Assembly: GCF_017916325.1 (NCBI RefSeq)
Contig: NC_090138.1
Coordinates: forward strand, 260,001 to 324,000
Direction of reading: 5' to 3'
DNA: 64,000 bases
Source: Leishmania martiniquensis
Taxonomy: Eukaryota > Euglenozoa > Kinetoplastea > Trypanosomatida > Trypanosomatidae
Shown: positions 1 to 9,884 of the stretch, in pieces
Layout: each line of letters begins with the position of its first letter
Position numbering within the stretch: the stretch's first letter is position 1
Made by a program: the position numbers and the translations under genes
Notes under the pieces: model-generated
What the model was told of the DNA's origin: nothing
Databases searched by the model: none
The model's input: the letters and a program-made list of their open reading frames with translations, nothing else

Positions 1-703
1 GGATGAAGAGCTTCTGGGGCGCCGACTCCCAGAACCACGTTGTGTTGCGGAAGAAGACGACGTGGAATTGGCCACCGCGTGTCTGCAGCCTGCGCAGCAG
101 CGCTTGGGCGTTGTACAGCACGTGCAACGGCTGCATGAGGTCCCAGTCCACGTGCGGCGACGACAGCGCCACCATGAGCAGCGAGTCGCCGTCGATGAAG
201 AACTTCTCCATGGCGCTCAGGTGAATAAACATGTCGAACTGGCGAGGGCGCGCCATCGCGTAGTGAAAGTCAACGGCCACCTCCGTCAGCGCCTTCTCCA
301 TACACGCGATGGCGGCCGGCTGACCAGCGAACGTCGCCAAAAACTTCCACGCCATCCGGCACTCATCGGGGCTCTGCAGGGAGTCGATCGGGCCATCAAC
401 CGCATCGCCCACGGCGGCAGTAGAGCCTTCCCGATTCTGCCCCGCCTTCGCAGACGCCGCCCACCGCAGCAGCGCATTGCACGTGCGCAGCAGCGCCGTC
501 GTCTCGTGCACGGGCGTCACCGTGCATGAGCCCGCGTTGCTCGTCGCTGTGGCCTCGCTGTCGCCGCTTAGGCACAGCAGCGAGCGCACCTGGAATAGCT
601 GCTTGATGGGCAGCGACGCGCTGATCTCAACAGTGGCGTCGAAGTCCGGATGACCGTTTGCATTCACGAAGAGCTGAGTCAACTCGCGGTAGTGCGACGA
701 CAT
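1..703 (-). CDS. DDX60-like RNA helicase, N-terminal part (runs off left edge)
   Basis: The reading frame opens with ATG at 703-701 and stays open for about 234 codons to the window edge, so only the N-terminus is present. Residues ~165-230 contain FIDGDSLL followed about 20 residues later by a LH..Y segment, then RGGQFHVVFF. This order matches the PIN-like N-terminal region of vertebrate DDX60/DDX60L (an IDGDSLL motif, then GGQFTIVFF). The family are very large Ski2-like DExD/H-box helicases. The helicase core would lie beyond the left edge, so ATPase motifs cannot be checked. The start is the first ATG after a candidate splice acceptor at 872-873. The family call is from remembered similarity of the N-terminus only. 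In animals DDX60 acts in antiviral RNA responses, but its role in protists is not known to me. Confidence 0.7.
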   Translation of the reverse strand, partial: MSSHYRELTQLFVNANGHPDFDATVEISASLPIKQLFQVRSLLCLSGDSEATATSNAGSCTVTPVHETTALLRTCNALLRWAASAKAGQNREGSTAAVGDAVDGPIDSLQSPDECRMAWKFLATFAGQPAAIACMEKALTEVAVDFHYAMARPRQFDMFIHLSAMEKFFIDGDSLLMVALSSPHVDWDLMQPLHVLYNAQALLRRLQTRGGQFHVVFFRNTTWFWESAPQKLFI

Positions 704-871
704 CTCTCCTTCACGAGGTCGTCACGCCAAGTCGGCTGATGCCCTCTCTCCCTCTCTCTCTGTCTCTGTCTGTCTCTGTCGGCACCTGTGACTGAGCCTT
801 ACTGTCCTATGCCAACACAGTTTACCGTTTTTTTTTTAAAGTTCGTTAAGACTATTCGGCCGGGACGAAAT

Positions 872-971
872 CTGAGCGTTTCAGCGTCCGATTTTGAGGC
901 AGGGCGTGCGCCAATGAGAGTGAGAGTGAAAGTGAAAGTGAGAGTAAGGGTGAACGGAGGAGGGGGGAGGG
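872..971 (-). promoter_or_regulatory. Candidate trans-splice acceptor for DDX60-like gene
   Basis: Plus-strand positions 915-971 are almost pure purine, which is a polypyrimidine tract on the sense strand. The first AG downstream on the sense strand is at 873-872, giving a leader of about 168 nt with no ATG before the chosen start. This is inferred from the usual kinetoplastid pattern. Confidence 0.45.
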
Positions 972-1156
972 TCCACCGAGCCATTCACAAGGGCTTCGCG
1001 ACTTCACCTCCCCCCTCTTTTTCCTTCCACTTGAGCGCGGCTAGCAGAGACGAAGCGGAGGCCGAGCCGGTCTGCGGCCGCCCTCTCCACCAAGAGCGCT
1101 GCAACGGTGTGCACGGGAGGTGTGTTTGATGGTGATTATGTACAGCCAATCGCAGC

Positions 1157-1189
1157 ATATATATATATATATGTTTGTGTGTGTGTGTG
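1157..1189. repeat. (AT)n(GT)n microsatellite
   Basis: A run of eight AT dinucleotides (1157-1172) passes into a GT-rich run (1173-1189). It lies just past the stop of the beta-helix gene's transcript direction, in its likely 3' untranslated region. Confidence 0.85.
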
Positions 1190-1283
1190 CGCATACACAG
1201 AGCAGCTCAACGAAACAGAGACGCGACGTGGCGCCGAGGACGGCGATGCGCACACCGCAGCATCGCGCTCTCGGCCATGACTT

Positions 1284-4200
1284 TCACAGAGGGGCAGCAC
1301 CGCCGCCGCCGGCCCCTGCGGATGCGTCGTGCGCATCCGCTGTTCCCAGCGTCAGCTCCTCGCTGTCGATCGCCTGCACTCGCCCACGGTCCGCACACTC
1401 CACCGCCGGCCCCTGAGAGAGCGTCCACACCGAGGAGCGGAACAGGGCCAAGAGGCCGTCGTGCTCGACTCGGATCGCGGCTGCAGCGGGGCCGGCCCGC
1501 ACACCTCCTACAACACGACAGGACGTCAGGGAAGCATAGCTGCCGCTGCCGAGTATGATGGGCACCATCCCAGTTACGGTGCAGTGCGCCAGCCGCACCT
1601 GCGACCGCTGCGACGCGAGGATGGCGGTTATGCTTGCGTGCGTGACCTCAGCGAGCGTGTCACCGGCGGTGCGCAGCATCACGCCAGCGTTGCAGGCCGC
1701 GGTGAGAGGTACCAGCTCCGCACCACTTCGGCCAGCAGCCCCCAAGAGGGCACCACTGTCTTCCCTCTCCGCTCTCGTCATGGGGTCGCCGCTGACGTCG
1801 TCGCCATCGCGCCCATTAGACGCGGCAGTGTAGGCGCAGTATGGCCAATCATCCAGCGACGCGCCGACCATGTGCAATGCGCACTGTGCCCCGCCCACGA
1901 GTGAGATGAGAAGCAGCGGGACGGTGGCGACATCGGCGGCGGCTGTCACGGTGGCACGACGACGCTTCGACAGAAGCGCCGGGAAGGGCGAGGGGGTGGT
2001 GGAGGTGTTGGATGCGTCTGCCCGTGGTGCCCGGGAGGCATCGCCGTCGCCTCCCACGATGACGCCGCTGCCCTCCTTGCCGCCCCCTTCACCGCGCACG
2101 ACACGCACGTAGTCGCAGTGCAGCTTCGCGTACGGCCCCTCACACGCCACGACAGCTGAGACGAGCTGCCCAGTGCATCGGCCACCGAGGCGCGGTTGTG
2201 ATGAGAGCGAGACGTCCACGATGCAGTCCGTTAGCTTCAGCACACCTTGCTGGCAAACATGTACACTAGGCGGCTGCCGCACCAGGTGATGCAGGACACG
2301 CACCGAGGGGAGGGATGCCCTGCTCCCTGCAGCTCGGGCAGAAGCCTCAGCGACCGCCATGAATGCCTTGATGGTGGATGTGGTTCCAAGAAGCGGCGAG
2401 ACGTACTCACTGTCGCCGTCATCTGCCCCCGGCGTGACCGTCCCGTTAGCGGCGGCTTCGGTGTGTCGGGGGTGCGGCTGCGCAGGCGAGTTGCGGTCGT
2501 CTCGCCCCCTCCGCGGGCGGCGTCGCGCGCTCGCCGCGGCCACGTCGCCAACGCTGCCCCACTCCGTGCACCTCTCACCGTCGTCGTCGTCGCCCCCGGC
2601 GCCTTTGCACTTCGCAGAGAGCCGCGGCAAGCGGTTCGTGGGCCGCAGCAAGACGCGCTCCATTGCGCACGTTCCGCGCACCACGCAGCTGCCGCAGATT
2701 GCCGGGCGGATCGGCGGAAGGACAGGGGCGTTCGCGGATGCGCGCGACGCAGGCGCCGCGTGGGGTGCAGAAGGCGTAACCCGCAAGGCCCGCCACTCCT
2801 CTACGCCGGCAGCCGTGCTGCCAGGCTTCGGCCCAGCACCGTCAGCGCCCACCGCGACAGCAGGCGTCAGCGCCCTGTTAAGGCGGAAGGACATCTGAGC
2901 GCCGAGGAGCGCTTCCCCGCAAAGCCATCTCAAACGCTGCCGCACAGCACTCATCAGCGGCACGGTGCGGGGGCCACCGATCTCATCATTATTGCTTCCG
3001 GCCGGATGCGCTCCGCCACGGCAGCTGCCACCGTCTCCCTCAACGGGCTCAACGGCTGCGGCTGTGGCTTTGTCGCTCGGGTCACGTCGCCATGCCCATC
3101 GGGGAGCCGCACGCCACGGCATCGCGACGACGTGTAGGGTTAGACTCCAAACGCGCCGTGCCGCGGCGGACACGGCGGCGCCGGCGATGTGCCGCCGCAG
3201 GAAGTTCCTCAGCCCGCCCCTGCCCGCGGCCCCGAGAGCCTCGCCTTCGCTGTCGCTGTCCCCATCAGGGCCGTCGTCGTCGTTGTCCGCCTCACCTCCT
3301 TCGGCGGCTCGAATGATGCGGCATACACCTCCGACGTGCACGACCACCGCGTACTGCTGCGCGCATTGGAGGAGTGCGTTTGCAAGCGTCAGATGTGCGC
3401 CGTTGAAGACGTTCACGCCGACCAGACTGCAGTCGTACACGATGCACCTGCCGATGAAACCTGTCGCCCCGTCACCGCAGGTGACACCGCAGCGAGCGCC
3501 ACCGCCGAGAACCGCCTGGGGCAGGTGTGCCGTTGCCTCGTCGAGGGCGATGCAGGCAGGTAGCACGTCCGATACGCTTGACGCATCCACAGGGCTGCAC
3601 AGTGACGTGGTCATGCGTGGCTGCGGCTGTTGCTGCTGCTGCTGCTGCGCCTTCTGCAGCTGAAGGAGGCCTGCCGAGCTGGCGGTGCAGTCTTGCACTG
3701 GCGCCACCGCCGTAGCGACGGCAGCGGACGACGCGCCCGACAGCGCCGGAGAGGCGCGCTTGAGCACACGGATGTCGAGCACACAGTCCGGGTCGGCTTC
3801 GCAGTGCGCCCCGTCGTAGAGATACATGCCGATGCGCGAGAAGCCGTAGATCTTCACGTGGCCTTGGAGCGACAGCACACCACTGCGGCACTCGATGCCA
3901 TATTTCTTGGCTGCGTAGCTGCCACGCCGCACGACGCAGTGCGCGTGGGAGAGGACGTAAACGCCGACGTGGTTGCTGCTGGCGCTACATTTGGTTAGCT
4001 GCAGCGCACCGCCGTCGGAGGTGAATCCGTTCACGACGTGCTTGGCTGTGCAGTGATGGGCATCGAGCAACGTGTCCGGGCCGAGGGAGGCGAAGCCGAA
4101 GGTGACACATCGCACTTCGGTGTCCTGCGCGTAGCACTGACTGCCGGACCACACCTTTACTCCCGAGGTACGCACAGATGGAGTGCCGAGACCGGCGGAG

Positions 4201-7200
4201 CGCGTGGTCTCGTCCCTTCCGTCCTCGCCGCCTTCGTCGCCGCCGGCCGCCGCTGTGTCTTGCTGGTCTGAGAGGCGCAGTGCGGATGCCGCGAGTCGAT
4301 GGTGGTAGTGCGCGTGGTCAACGTCGCTGCTGCTGGCGCACAGCACCCGTTCCTCTGTGAGGCCGATGTCGAGGCTGAGGTGGCGAGTCCACAAGCCAGC
4401 CATGCCCACTCCATCGCCCTTACTCGTTACTCCTCTCTCTCCTCCGCTGCCGGCTGCCACCATCGTGCCATCAGGCGTGTTTGCCCGGCCAGCACCACGA
4501 CGACGACGACGACCACCACCACCACCATCACTGGGCCGTTGGAACACGTAGCTGGCGGCGTCCGTGGGGGACATGTCCACCAGGCACTTCTTCAGCCGCA
4601 GTACGCTGCCGTTGTACGCATTAAAGCCGCTGTCGCGGCCGCGCAACACGACAATGCCGGTGCACTGTATCTCACTCGACTGGCTTTCCACGCCGTAGAC
4701 GTCGCCGCAGAAGACTGCCGGAACGCCGCCACAGATGAGGGGGGGTAGTGTGCGCCCGCAGGAGTCGACGCCGACCATGTGCGGCGTGCTGTCAGCCTCC
4801 ACGCGAGAGCCGTTGAGGGCGAAGAGCCCAACGTGAGACGTGTCAGCGCCGCAGTGTCGAAGTTGGCACTGCGAGTGGTCGATGGTGTAGCCGTTGATGG
4901 CGCTCACCACCATGCACTCCTGCAGCTCTGCCTGTGCCGACTGGATGGCGGCGAAACCGAAGCTGTAGCCCACTATGAGACACCGCCGAGCCTTGAGGCC
5001 GGCGTGGACAACTTTAATACCGCAGGAGCGCTGCCGCGGTGACCCCAACCGCAGTGGACTGATGGCGCCGCAACGCGTCAGTTTCAGAGTGGTCGCCGAG
5101 GCAGCGGTGTGTGGCGACTCGGCGTATCCGAGGGCGGCTGCGACGGTTGCCGCCGCCCCACTGGCGGCCTCTTCCGCTTCTGCCGTCGACCACAGGACGC
5201 ACTCCTCCAGCTCAACCGAGCTGTCCTCGTAGGCATAGACGGAAGTGTCCCGCGCGTTCATCAGTGTCACCCCGGTTGCCTTCAGCGCCGCATCCCGCAC
5301 CTCGAGACTGAACCGACCACCGAAGAAGCCAAGCGGCTGCCGCGGCGATGGAACCGGGCTGGCGCCCGACGAGCGACCGAGTGGGGTGTCACTGGCCGCG
5401 GTGTCCGCTGGTGCCGCGTCGCTCAGCGTGTCAGAGCGAGAAAGCTGCTCTGCGTAGTGGCGCCGCGCGAGACGCGCCACACGAGCGGTGCGCTCCGCAA
5501 CGGCTGCCGCGGAAGACCACAAAGACTCCGTCTCCGAGACGGCCAGCGGCGACACCCCCCCTCTTGCCTCCCGTTGCTTCTGTTCCAACTCCCTCATCAC
5601 AACGCGGCATGCCGTCTCGTGCGCCTCGCCCAGGAGACTGCACCGCCGCGGGAAGCTGCCGCGGCTGTCCTCTGTCAGCACGCACTTCGCCTTGCGCAAC
5701 ACGAAGGCACCGACGTGGTTCGTATGGGCAGAGCAGCCGTCCAGCGTGGCCGCGGAGGCGTCCACAGTGAAGCCGTTTACGACGTCCTCGGCGTGGCAGC
5801 GATAGAAGTGGGCCACCGAGTGGGCTATAACGCAGAAGGCAAAGTAAAGATGCCGAGCCGTGCAGTGGCGGGCGGTGAGGGTGCCGCCAAGCTCGACGTT
5901 AAGCCCTGTGCAGCGTGTCGCGTCGTTGACGCGTATGGGTGGTGGTGGCTGCTGCTGCTGCTGCCTTCCGCTGCAACCGCCGTCGCTCACGCCGTCGTCC
6001 GAGCCCTCTGCTGCGGCTGCGCCTTCCGCCGAAGACAGTACCGCACTCGTTGTCGCTGCGATGGTCGTTGGGCTGCCTTCGAAGAAGCAGTGTTCTAAGT
6101 AAGCACGGCACCCTTGTACGCTGACGGCGCTCGATATGGCGGCCGTGACCCTGCAGTACGCCATGTCGACGATTGCGTCCTGCTCGGCAAAGATGGAGCG
6201 CTCTGTGTTGCGGCCGGGGTGGACGGTGCAGCGAACGAGCCGCAGGCGACCTTGGTTGGACACGAGTATTAGTGAGCGCAGGACGGTCCACATGACCGCA
6301 ACAGGAGGTCCGGCAGCGGCCGCCCCTCTTTCCCCTGCGTCGCCACTGTCGCGCTCGCCATCGCCGTCGCTACCGACGCCATCGTCATCCTCGTCGAGGC
6401 CGCTGCTCTCAGTCAGCGTCTCGCCGCGCTGCCTCTTCGCCTTCGGTTCGTGACTGCTCCGCCGCCACCCACGCGCTGCCGCAGGAGCACTGCACATCAG
6501 CCGGTAGATACGCGTGCCTTCCAACATTTCCACTCGCGAGGAGTCAAGCACGAGCACACACTCCTTACGCTGTGCGTAGAACAGGGCCGGAGGCGGCGGC
6601 TCCCTCGCCGCTGTGCCGCCCGTGTCGTCAGCCGCTGCCGCCGTGTCGGTCGCAACAGCCGGGCCGGCGGTGCCTGGCAAGGCTGCGGCAGAGGAGCGCT
6701 GAGATGAGGTACTCCGTCTGGCCCCGCAGCACAGTGGCTGCCGCTGCAGCAGTCGATCATCCGGCGTCAGCGCTAGGCGAGTGCGCGTTATGCGCACCCT
6801 CGCCACTCCCTCTGCTGCCAGAGAGCCGACGAGCACGCAGTTGTCGAGCACGAGGCTGCCGAAGACGCGGAGGTGACCGTAGAGGTGCATGTTGGTGCAG
6901 TGCAGCGTGAGGCCGTGGGGTATGCGGCACGTGTGCACGTCGCCTGTTGGGGACGGTGCCGTTGACGGCTGCAGCGAAAAGTGAAGTGCTGACGGCTGCG
7001 GCTGTTGGGTCGGAGCGCTTTCGTTGTCGCCGCCGCCGCCGTTGCGGCGACTGCGGTCCATAACCTTTCGAGCCGCGCTGGCGGAGACGCGCATGTTGCG
7101 CAGCATACAGGCCACTTGCGCGTGTTGCACGTCGTCTGCCGCGTCGCCGATGAGGTGGACCTCGAGGGCAAACGGGGCGGCTGCTACATCGTGTGACACG

Positions 7201-9203
7201 CCCGCCTCTGACAGCAGCAACACCTGCGTGGCCCCATGCCCCTCTGCAGGTGCCGTGGCCAAAGTCTCAGTCACCACCGTCGAACACGTGCCAGCGGACG
7301 GCAGCGACGGCGGCATCGCAAATGGGATCCACAGCTCGGCGACGCGCTGCTGCTGTTGCTGCTGCTCCTGCGCTTCCTCACTCTTCGCCCTCGCCCAGTG
7401 TAGGCGCGTGGGCGCGTAGACAAGATGCGAGAGCGCCGGCGGACGTGCACGTAGCAGTCGCGCGGCGTTCATCGCAGGCATGAAGATGGACGCTGAGGTT
7501 GAAGACGGCGGCATTGCACCATCACGGTCTCTGTCGGCGGGCGCGTCTGGTGTGCTGCGGTCCGCCGTGTTGCTCCCATCACCCGCCGCTGCGGTGGCCG
7601 ATAAGCAGCTCTGCTGCACCCCCCGCATGCCCGACGGAATCAGTCGCACGCCTTCTGCGTCCGCGAGGAGGGCGGGTGAGTCGAGCAGCATCTCGACCGC
7701 CGCTCTGGCCGTTTCTGCTCGGAGCCGCTGCTGCTGTGGTGGAAAAGGGGAGGGCGGAGGCGACGGGGGCGCGGGGGATGGGGCCGATGAGGATGCGTAG
7801 GCACTCACGAGTGCGTCGTATACGGCAGTGTTCAGGTGCGACACCTCACACAACACGTGCGGCTCACGTGCGCCGCTCCCGCTAGCACGGCCGCGTCCGG
7901 TCTCTGACTTCGCGAAGGACGGCGCCGTTGTGTCAGTCTGCGCTCCAGGCGGTGAGGCTGAGAGCCCGATGGACTCAGACACGGTGACGGCGACGGCGCT
8001 GTCGCCGAGACTGCTGCTCGATTCCAAGTGCACGGCCAAAGGCGTCGTGCCATCGCTCACGGCACCCGCGATCGCCGCGATTGGGCTCACGTAGCGGCGA
8101 AACAGGTGCGGATGCGCGCGACGGATGAACTCCATGCCGAGCTGATGCTCTTCCTCCGAGTAGGCGCCTGCAAAGGTCGATGCGCCACCACCGCCTATGC
8201 CCCTCGCTGCTGCGGTCTCGCGGCGGCTCTCCATCCGCTCCGCATCATCGACGGACACGCGGCCGTCGCCGGCAAAGGGGTTGAGCGTTTCAAAAAGGGC
8301 GATGAGCAGCAGCGCCATGTTCTCGGGGGTCAGCTCCCACTGCTGCGACATGAGCTCGAGGGAGCAGAGGGCACCGTGGTGGATGAACGAGGCAATGAGA
8401 CGCGGCGCCACGACGAAGACGAGCGGCATGCGGGCCATCTGGCGACTGCCGCCAGTCGCTGCAGCGGCCGAAGAAAACGCGACAGCATCGGCCAACGGCT
8501 TCGCCCGATCCGTAAGGCGACGCTGAGGCTCGTCGCACGGCTGCGGGAGGGCGGTAGTGGGAAGACTTTCGGCATCGTCGTCGCTGCGCTGTCGCTCCGT
8601 GCTTTGGTCCCTCATGCAGGCGACACTTCCGCCGCTTGGCGAGCGGGTCTCTGTCTTAGGTGTCTCCTCGCGGCACCCACAGTGCGCTGCGTCCGCTCGC
8701 GTCTCATCTCCCTCATCTTCAGAGACGGCCGAAGAAGATTGCTGCGCTGGCGTTGTGGACGAGTTCGCTGTCCTTGCGTGGTGCCGAAGCGCGTGCGGCG
8801 ACGACGACGTTGCAGCATAGGACTGTGGCGCCGCCGCATCGGCGTGCGTGGTGGCTGCGCTCAGCTTTACGGCAAGCATCGACGCCGACGTGCTCTGTTC
8901 CGGGTGCCGTGGTGACACGCTCCGGTGCACCGAGGCCACCCCCTCGACATCCGCCTTCTCGCCCCACGCACCGCCCACCACGCCATCCCCGTCGTCGCCG
9001 TCTTCGCTGAAGACAAGTTCGAGCGACACATAGAAGTCGGCGCTGTTCTCGTCGCTGTACCGCAGCTGCACAAACCACCGTGTCAGGTCGTCGTCGTCGA
9101 CGAGTGCGATTTGGGCTACGCCCTGCGGCACGTGTCGGCCGCCGTTTCGCTGGAAGTACACGAACAGCCGCTGCAGACGCTGAATGTACGCCTTCGTCGG
9201 CAT
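1284..9203 (-). CDS. UBE2Q-like E2 domain fused to right-handed beta-helix repeats
   Basis: A protein of 2,639 residues. Residues 1-67 and ~256-310 together resemble a ubiquitin-conjugating (UBC) fold of UBE2Q type. The first part ends with a ...DDDLTRWFVQL... strand and FYVSLELVFSEDG. After about 190 residues of low-complexity insert come PLVFVVAP and HHGALCSLELMSQQW. The latter matches UBE2Q's GGALCMELL plus W around the active-site cysteine, here Cys280 (codon 8366-8364). Further on, Cys/His-rich parallel beta-helix repeats occur, with three long similar units centred near residues 1140, 1440 and 1730. Each contains a NG(F/Y)T.D motif and an HVG motif about 20 residues later. Acidic, poly-Q and Gly-rich linkers separate them. 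The frame is open up to 9377, but I chose ATG 9203 because it begins the E2-like fold and is the first ATG after the acceptor at 9258-9259. Likely role: ubiquitin conjugation coupled to a beta-helix binding surface; function is inferred. Confidence 0.85.
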   Translation of the reverse strand: MPTKAYIQRLQRLFVYFQRNGGRHVPQGVAQIALVDDDDLTRWFVQLRYSDENSADFYVSLELVFSEDGDDGDGVVGGAWGEKADVEGVASVHRSVSPRHPEQSTSASMLAVKLSAATTHADAAAPQSYAATSSSPHALRHHARTANSSTTPAQQSSSAVSEDEGDETRADAAHCGCREETPKTETRSPSGGSVACMRDQSTERQRSDDDAESLPTTALPQPCDEPQRRLTDRAKPLADAVAFSSAAAATGGSRQMARMPLVFVVAPRLIASFIHHGALCSLELMSQQWELTPENMALLLIALFETLNPFAGDGRVSVDDAERMESRRETAAARGIGGGGASTFAGAYSEEEHQLGMEFIRRAHPHLFRRYVSPIAAIAGAVSDGTTPLAVHLESSSSLGDSAVAVTVSESIGLSASPPGAQTDTTAPSFAKSETGRGRASGSGAREPHVLCEVSHLNTAVYDALVSAYASSSAPSPAPPSPPPSPFPPQQQRLRAETARAAVEMLLDSPALLADAEGVRLIPSGMRGVQQSCLSATAAAGDGSNTADRSTPDAPADRDRDGAMPPSSTSASIFMPAMNAARLLRARPPALSHLVYAPTRLHWARAKSEEAQEQQQQQQRVAELWIPFAMPPSLPSAGTCSTVVTETLATAPAEGHGATQVLLLSEAGVSHDVAAAPFALEVHLIGDAADDVQHAQVACMLRNMRVSASAARKVMDRSRRNGGGGDNESAPTQQPQPSALHFSLQPSTAPSPTGDVHTCRIPHGLTLHCTNMHLYGHLRVFGSLVLDNCVLVGSLAAEGVARVRITRTRLALTPDDRLLQRQPLCCGARRSTSSQRSSAAALPGTAGPAVATDTAAAADDTGGTAAREPPPPALFYAQRKECVLVLDSSRVEMLEGTRIYRLMCSAPAAARGWRRSSHEPKAKRQRGETLTESSGLDEDDDGVGSDGDGERDSGDAGERGAAAAGPPVAVMWTVLRSLILVSNQGRLRLVRCTVHPGRNTERSIFAEQDAIVDMAYCRVTAAISSAVSVQGCRAYLEHCFFEGSPTTIAATTSAVLSSAEGAAAAEGSDDGVSDGGCSGRQQQQQPPPPIRVNDATRCTGLNVELGGTLTARHCTARHLYFAFCVIAHSVAHFYRCHAEDVVNGFTVDASAATLDGCSAHTNHVGAFVLRKAKCVLTEDSRGSFPRRCSLLGEAHETACRVVMRELEQKQREARGGVSPLAVSETESLWSSAAAVAERTARVARLARRHYAEQLSRSDTLSDAAPADTAASDTPLGRSSGASPVPSPRQPLGFFGGRFSLEVRDAALKATGVTLMNARDTSVYAYEDSSVELEECVLWSTAEAEEAASGAAATVAAALGYAESPHTAASATTLKLTRCGAISPLRLGSPRQRSCGIKVVHAGLKARRCLIVGYSFGFAAIQSAQAELQECMVVSAINGYTIDHSQCQLRHCGADTSHVGLFALNGSRVEADSTPHMVGVDSCGRTLPPLICGGVPAVFCGDVYGVESQSSEIQCTGIVVLRGRDSGFNAYNGSVLRLKKCLVDMSPTDAASYVFQRPSDGGGGGRRRRRGAGRANTPDGTMVAAGSGGERGVTSKGDGVGMAGLWTRHLSLDIGLTEERVLCASSSDVDHAHYHHRLAASALRLSDQQDTAAAGGDEGGEDGRDETTRSAGLGTPSVRTSGVKVWSGSQCYAQDTEVRCVTFGFASLGPDTLLDAHHCTAKHVVNGFTSDGGALQLTKCSASSNHVGVYVLSHAHCVVRRGSYAAKKYGIECRSGVLSLQGHVKIYGFSRIGMYLYDGAHCEADPDCVLDIRVLKRASPALSGASSAAVATAVAPVQDCTASSAGLLQLQKAQQQQQQQPQPRMTTSLCSPVDASSVSDVLPACIALDEATAHLPQAVLGGGARCGVTCGDGATGFIGRCIVYDCSLVGVNVFNGAHLTLANALLQCAQQYAVVVHVGGVCRIIRAAEGGEADNDDDGPDGDSDSEGEALGAAGRGGLRNFLRRHIAGAAVSAAARRVWSLTLHVVAMPWRAAPRWAWRRDPSDKATAAAVEPVEGDGGSCRGGAHPAGSNNDEIGGPRTVPLMSAVRQRLRWLCGEALLGAQMSFRLNRALTPAVAVGADGAGPKPGSTAAGVEEWRALRVTPSAPHAAPASRASANAPVLPPIRPAICGSCVVRGTCAMERVLLRPTNRLPRLSAKCKGAGGDDDDGERCTEWGSVGDVAAASARRRPRRGRDDRNSPAQPHPRHTEAAANGTVTPGADDGDSEYVSPLLGTTSTIKAFMAVAEASARAAGSRASLPSVRVLHHLVRQPPSVHVCQQGVLKLTDCIVDVSLSSQPRLGGRCTGQLVSAVVACEGPYAKLHCDYVRVVRGEGGGKEGSGVIVGGDGDASRAPRADASNTSTTPSPFPALLSKRRRATVTAAADVATVPLLLISLVGGAQCALHMVGASLDDWPYCAYTAASNGRDGDDVSGDPMTRAEREDSGALLGAAGRSGAELVPLTAACNAGVMLRTAGDTLAEVTHASITAILASQRSQVRLAHCTVTGMVPIILGSGSYASLTSCRVVGGVRAGPAAAAIRVEHDGLLALFRSSVWTLSQGPAVECADRGRVQAIDSEELTLGTADAHDASAGAGGGGAAPL

Positions 9204-9257
9204 CCGCGCAGCTGATGTCGACGCTGCGGCGTTGGCGCGGATGTGAAACGTACGATG

Positions 9258-9302
9258 CTGCCCGTAAGGGAAGGAGGAGGGTGAGGGTGGTGATGTTGAA
9301 GG
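9258..9302 (-). promoter_or_regulatory. Candidate trans-splice acceptor for beta-helix gene
   Basis: A purine-rich plus-strand tract at 9264-9302 is followed, on the sense strand, by AG at 9259-9258. The leader would be about 55 nt with no earlier ATG. It lies inside the longer open frame that reaches 9377, which argues for the 9203 start. Confidence 0.5.
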
Positions 9303-9830
9303 CAAGTGAGCTGCAGGGATGACTGCAGGGACGCACGGGGTGTGAATAAGCGGTGCACGATGAACTGAGATCTGCACCTGCAGAGAGGCACACAGTCATA
9401 CATTGAAGGAAGCGAGGACTGGGCAGACAAAGGCGTGTGTGCCGATGCAGCACTTGTGGGTGAGTGAGTCCCTCTCTTCATCTCTACGCTTACCCCCTCC
9501 CCCTCTCTCCCTCCCCACTCTTCACATGGATGCCAACGGCAGACGCGCGCTGGTGTGCGTGTATATATGTGTGTGTGTGGGGGGGGCAGGGTGGGTTGCA
9601 GACGGGAGGAGTCAGTGCAAGGCGGTGCAAGAGGGAGGTGGAGGGCCAACCACGAGTCCCACCCTCCCCTGAATTGACCTTCGAGGCTGAGAACAAAAAA
9701 AAGCGCAGAGGCCCTCCCGCACGCGCGCACCTTTTTTTTTTCTGCTGCGATGTGGAGGTGAGTTGGCATGTGTGAGGCCCAACACACGCACACAAAAAGG
9801 GTACGTAAGAGCGGATGCCTGCAAAGGCAT

Positions 9831-9859
9831 CACACACGCACACACACACACACACACAG
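9831..9859. repeat. (CA)n microsatellite
   Basis: CA dinucleotides with one interruption, immediately 3' of the stop codon of the YbaK-like gene on its sense strand. Confidence 0.85.
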
Positions 9860-9884
9860 AGGGAGGGAGGCAGATAGAGATGAA

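Larger units (their letters stand above)
704..1283. other. Intergenic region with microsatellite and splice signal
   Basis: This stretch holds the 5' leader of the DDX60-like gene and the 3' untranslated region of the beta-helix gene. It contains an AT/GT microsatellite (1157-1189), a purine-rich tract on the plus strand (915-971), and a TC-rich stretch (742-780) that would be AG-rich in the leader RNA. I see no coding potential. Confidence 0.6.
9204..9884. other. Intergenic region with splice signal and CA repeat
   Basis: It contains the short leader of the beta-helix gene, a TC-rich block (about 9489-9524), a GT-rich stretch near 9556-9582, A and T homopolymers near 9695 and 9732, and a CA repeat next to the YbaK-like stop codon. 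No gene is seen. Confidence 0.6.

Noticed and set aside
9204..9377. N-terminal extension of the beta-helix gene to 9377
   Set aside because: The predicted acceptor at 9258-9259 lies within it, and the domain begins at 9203. The extension reads like leader sequence.
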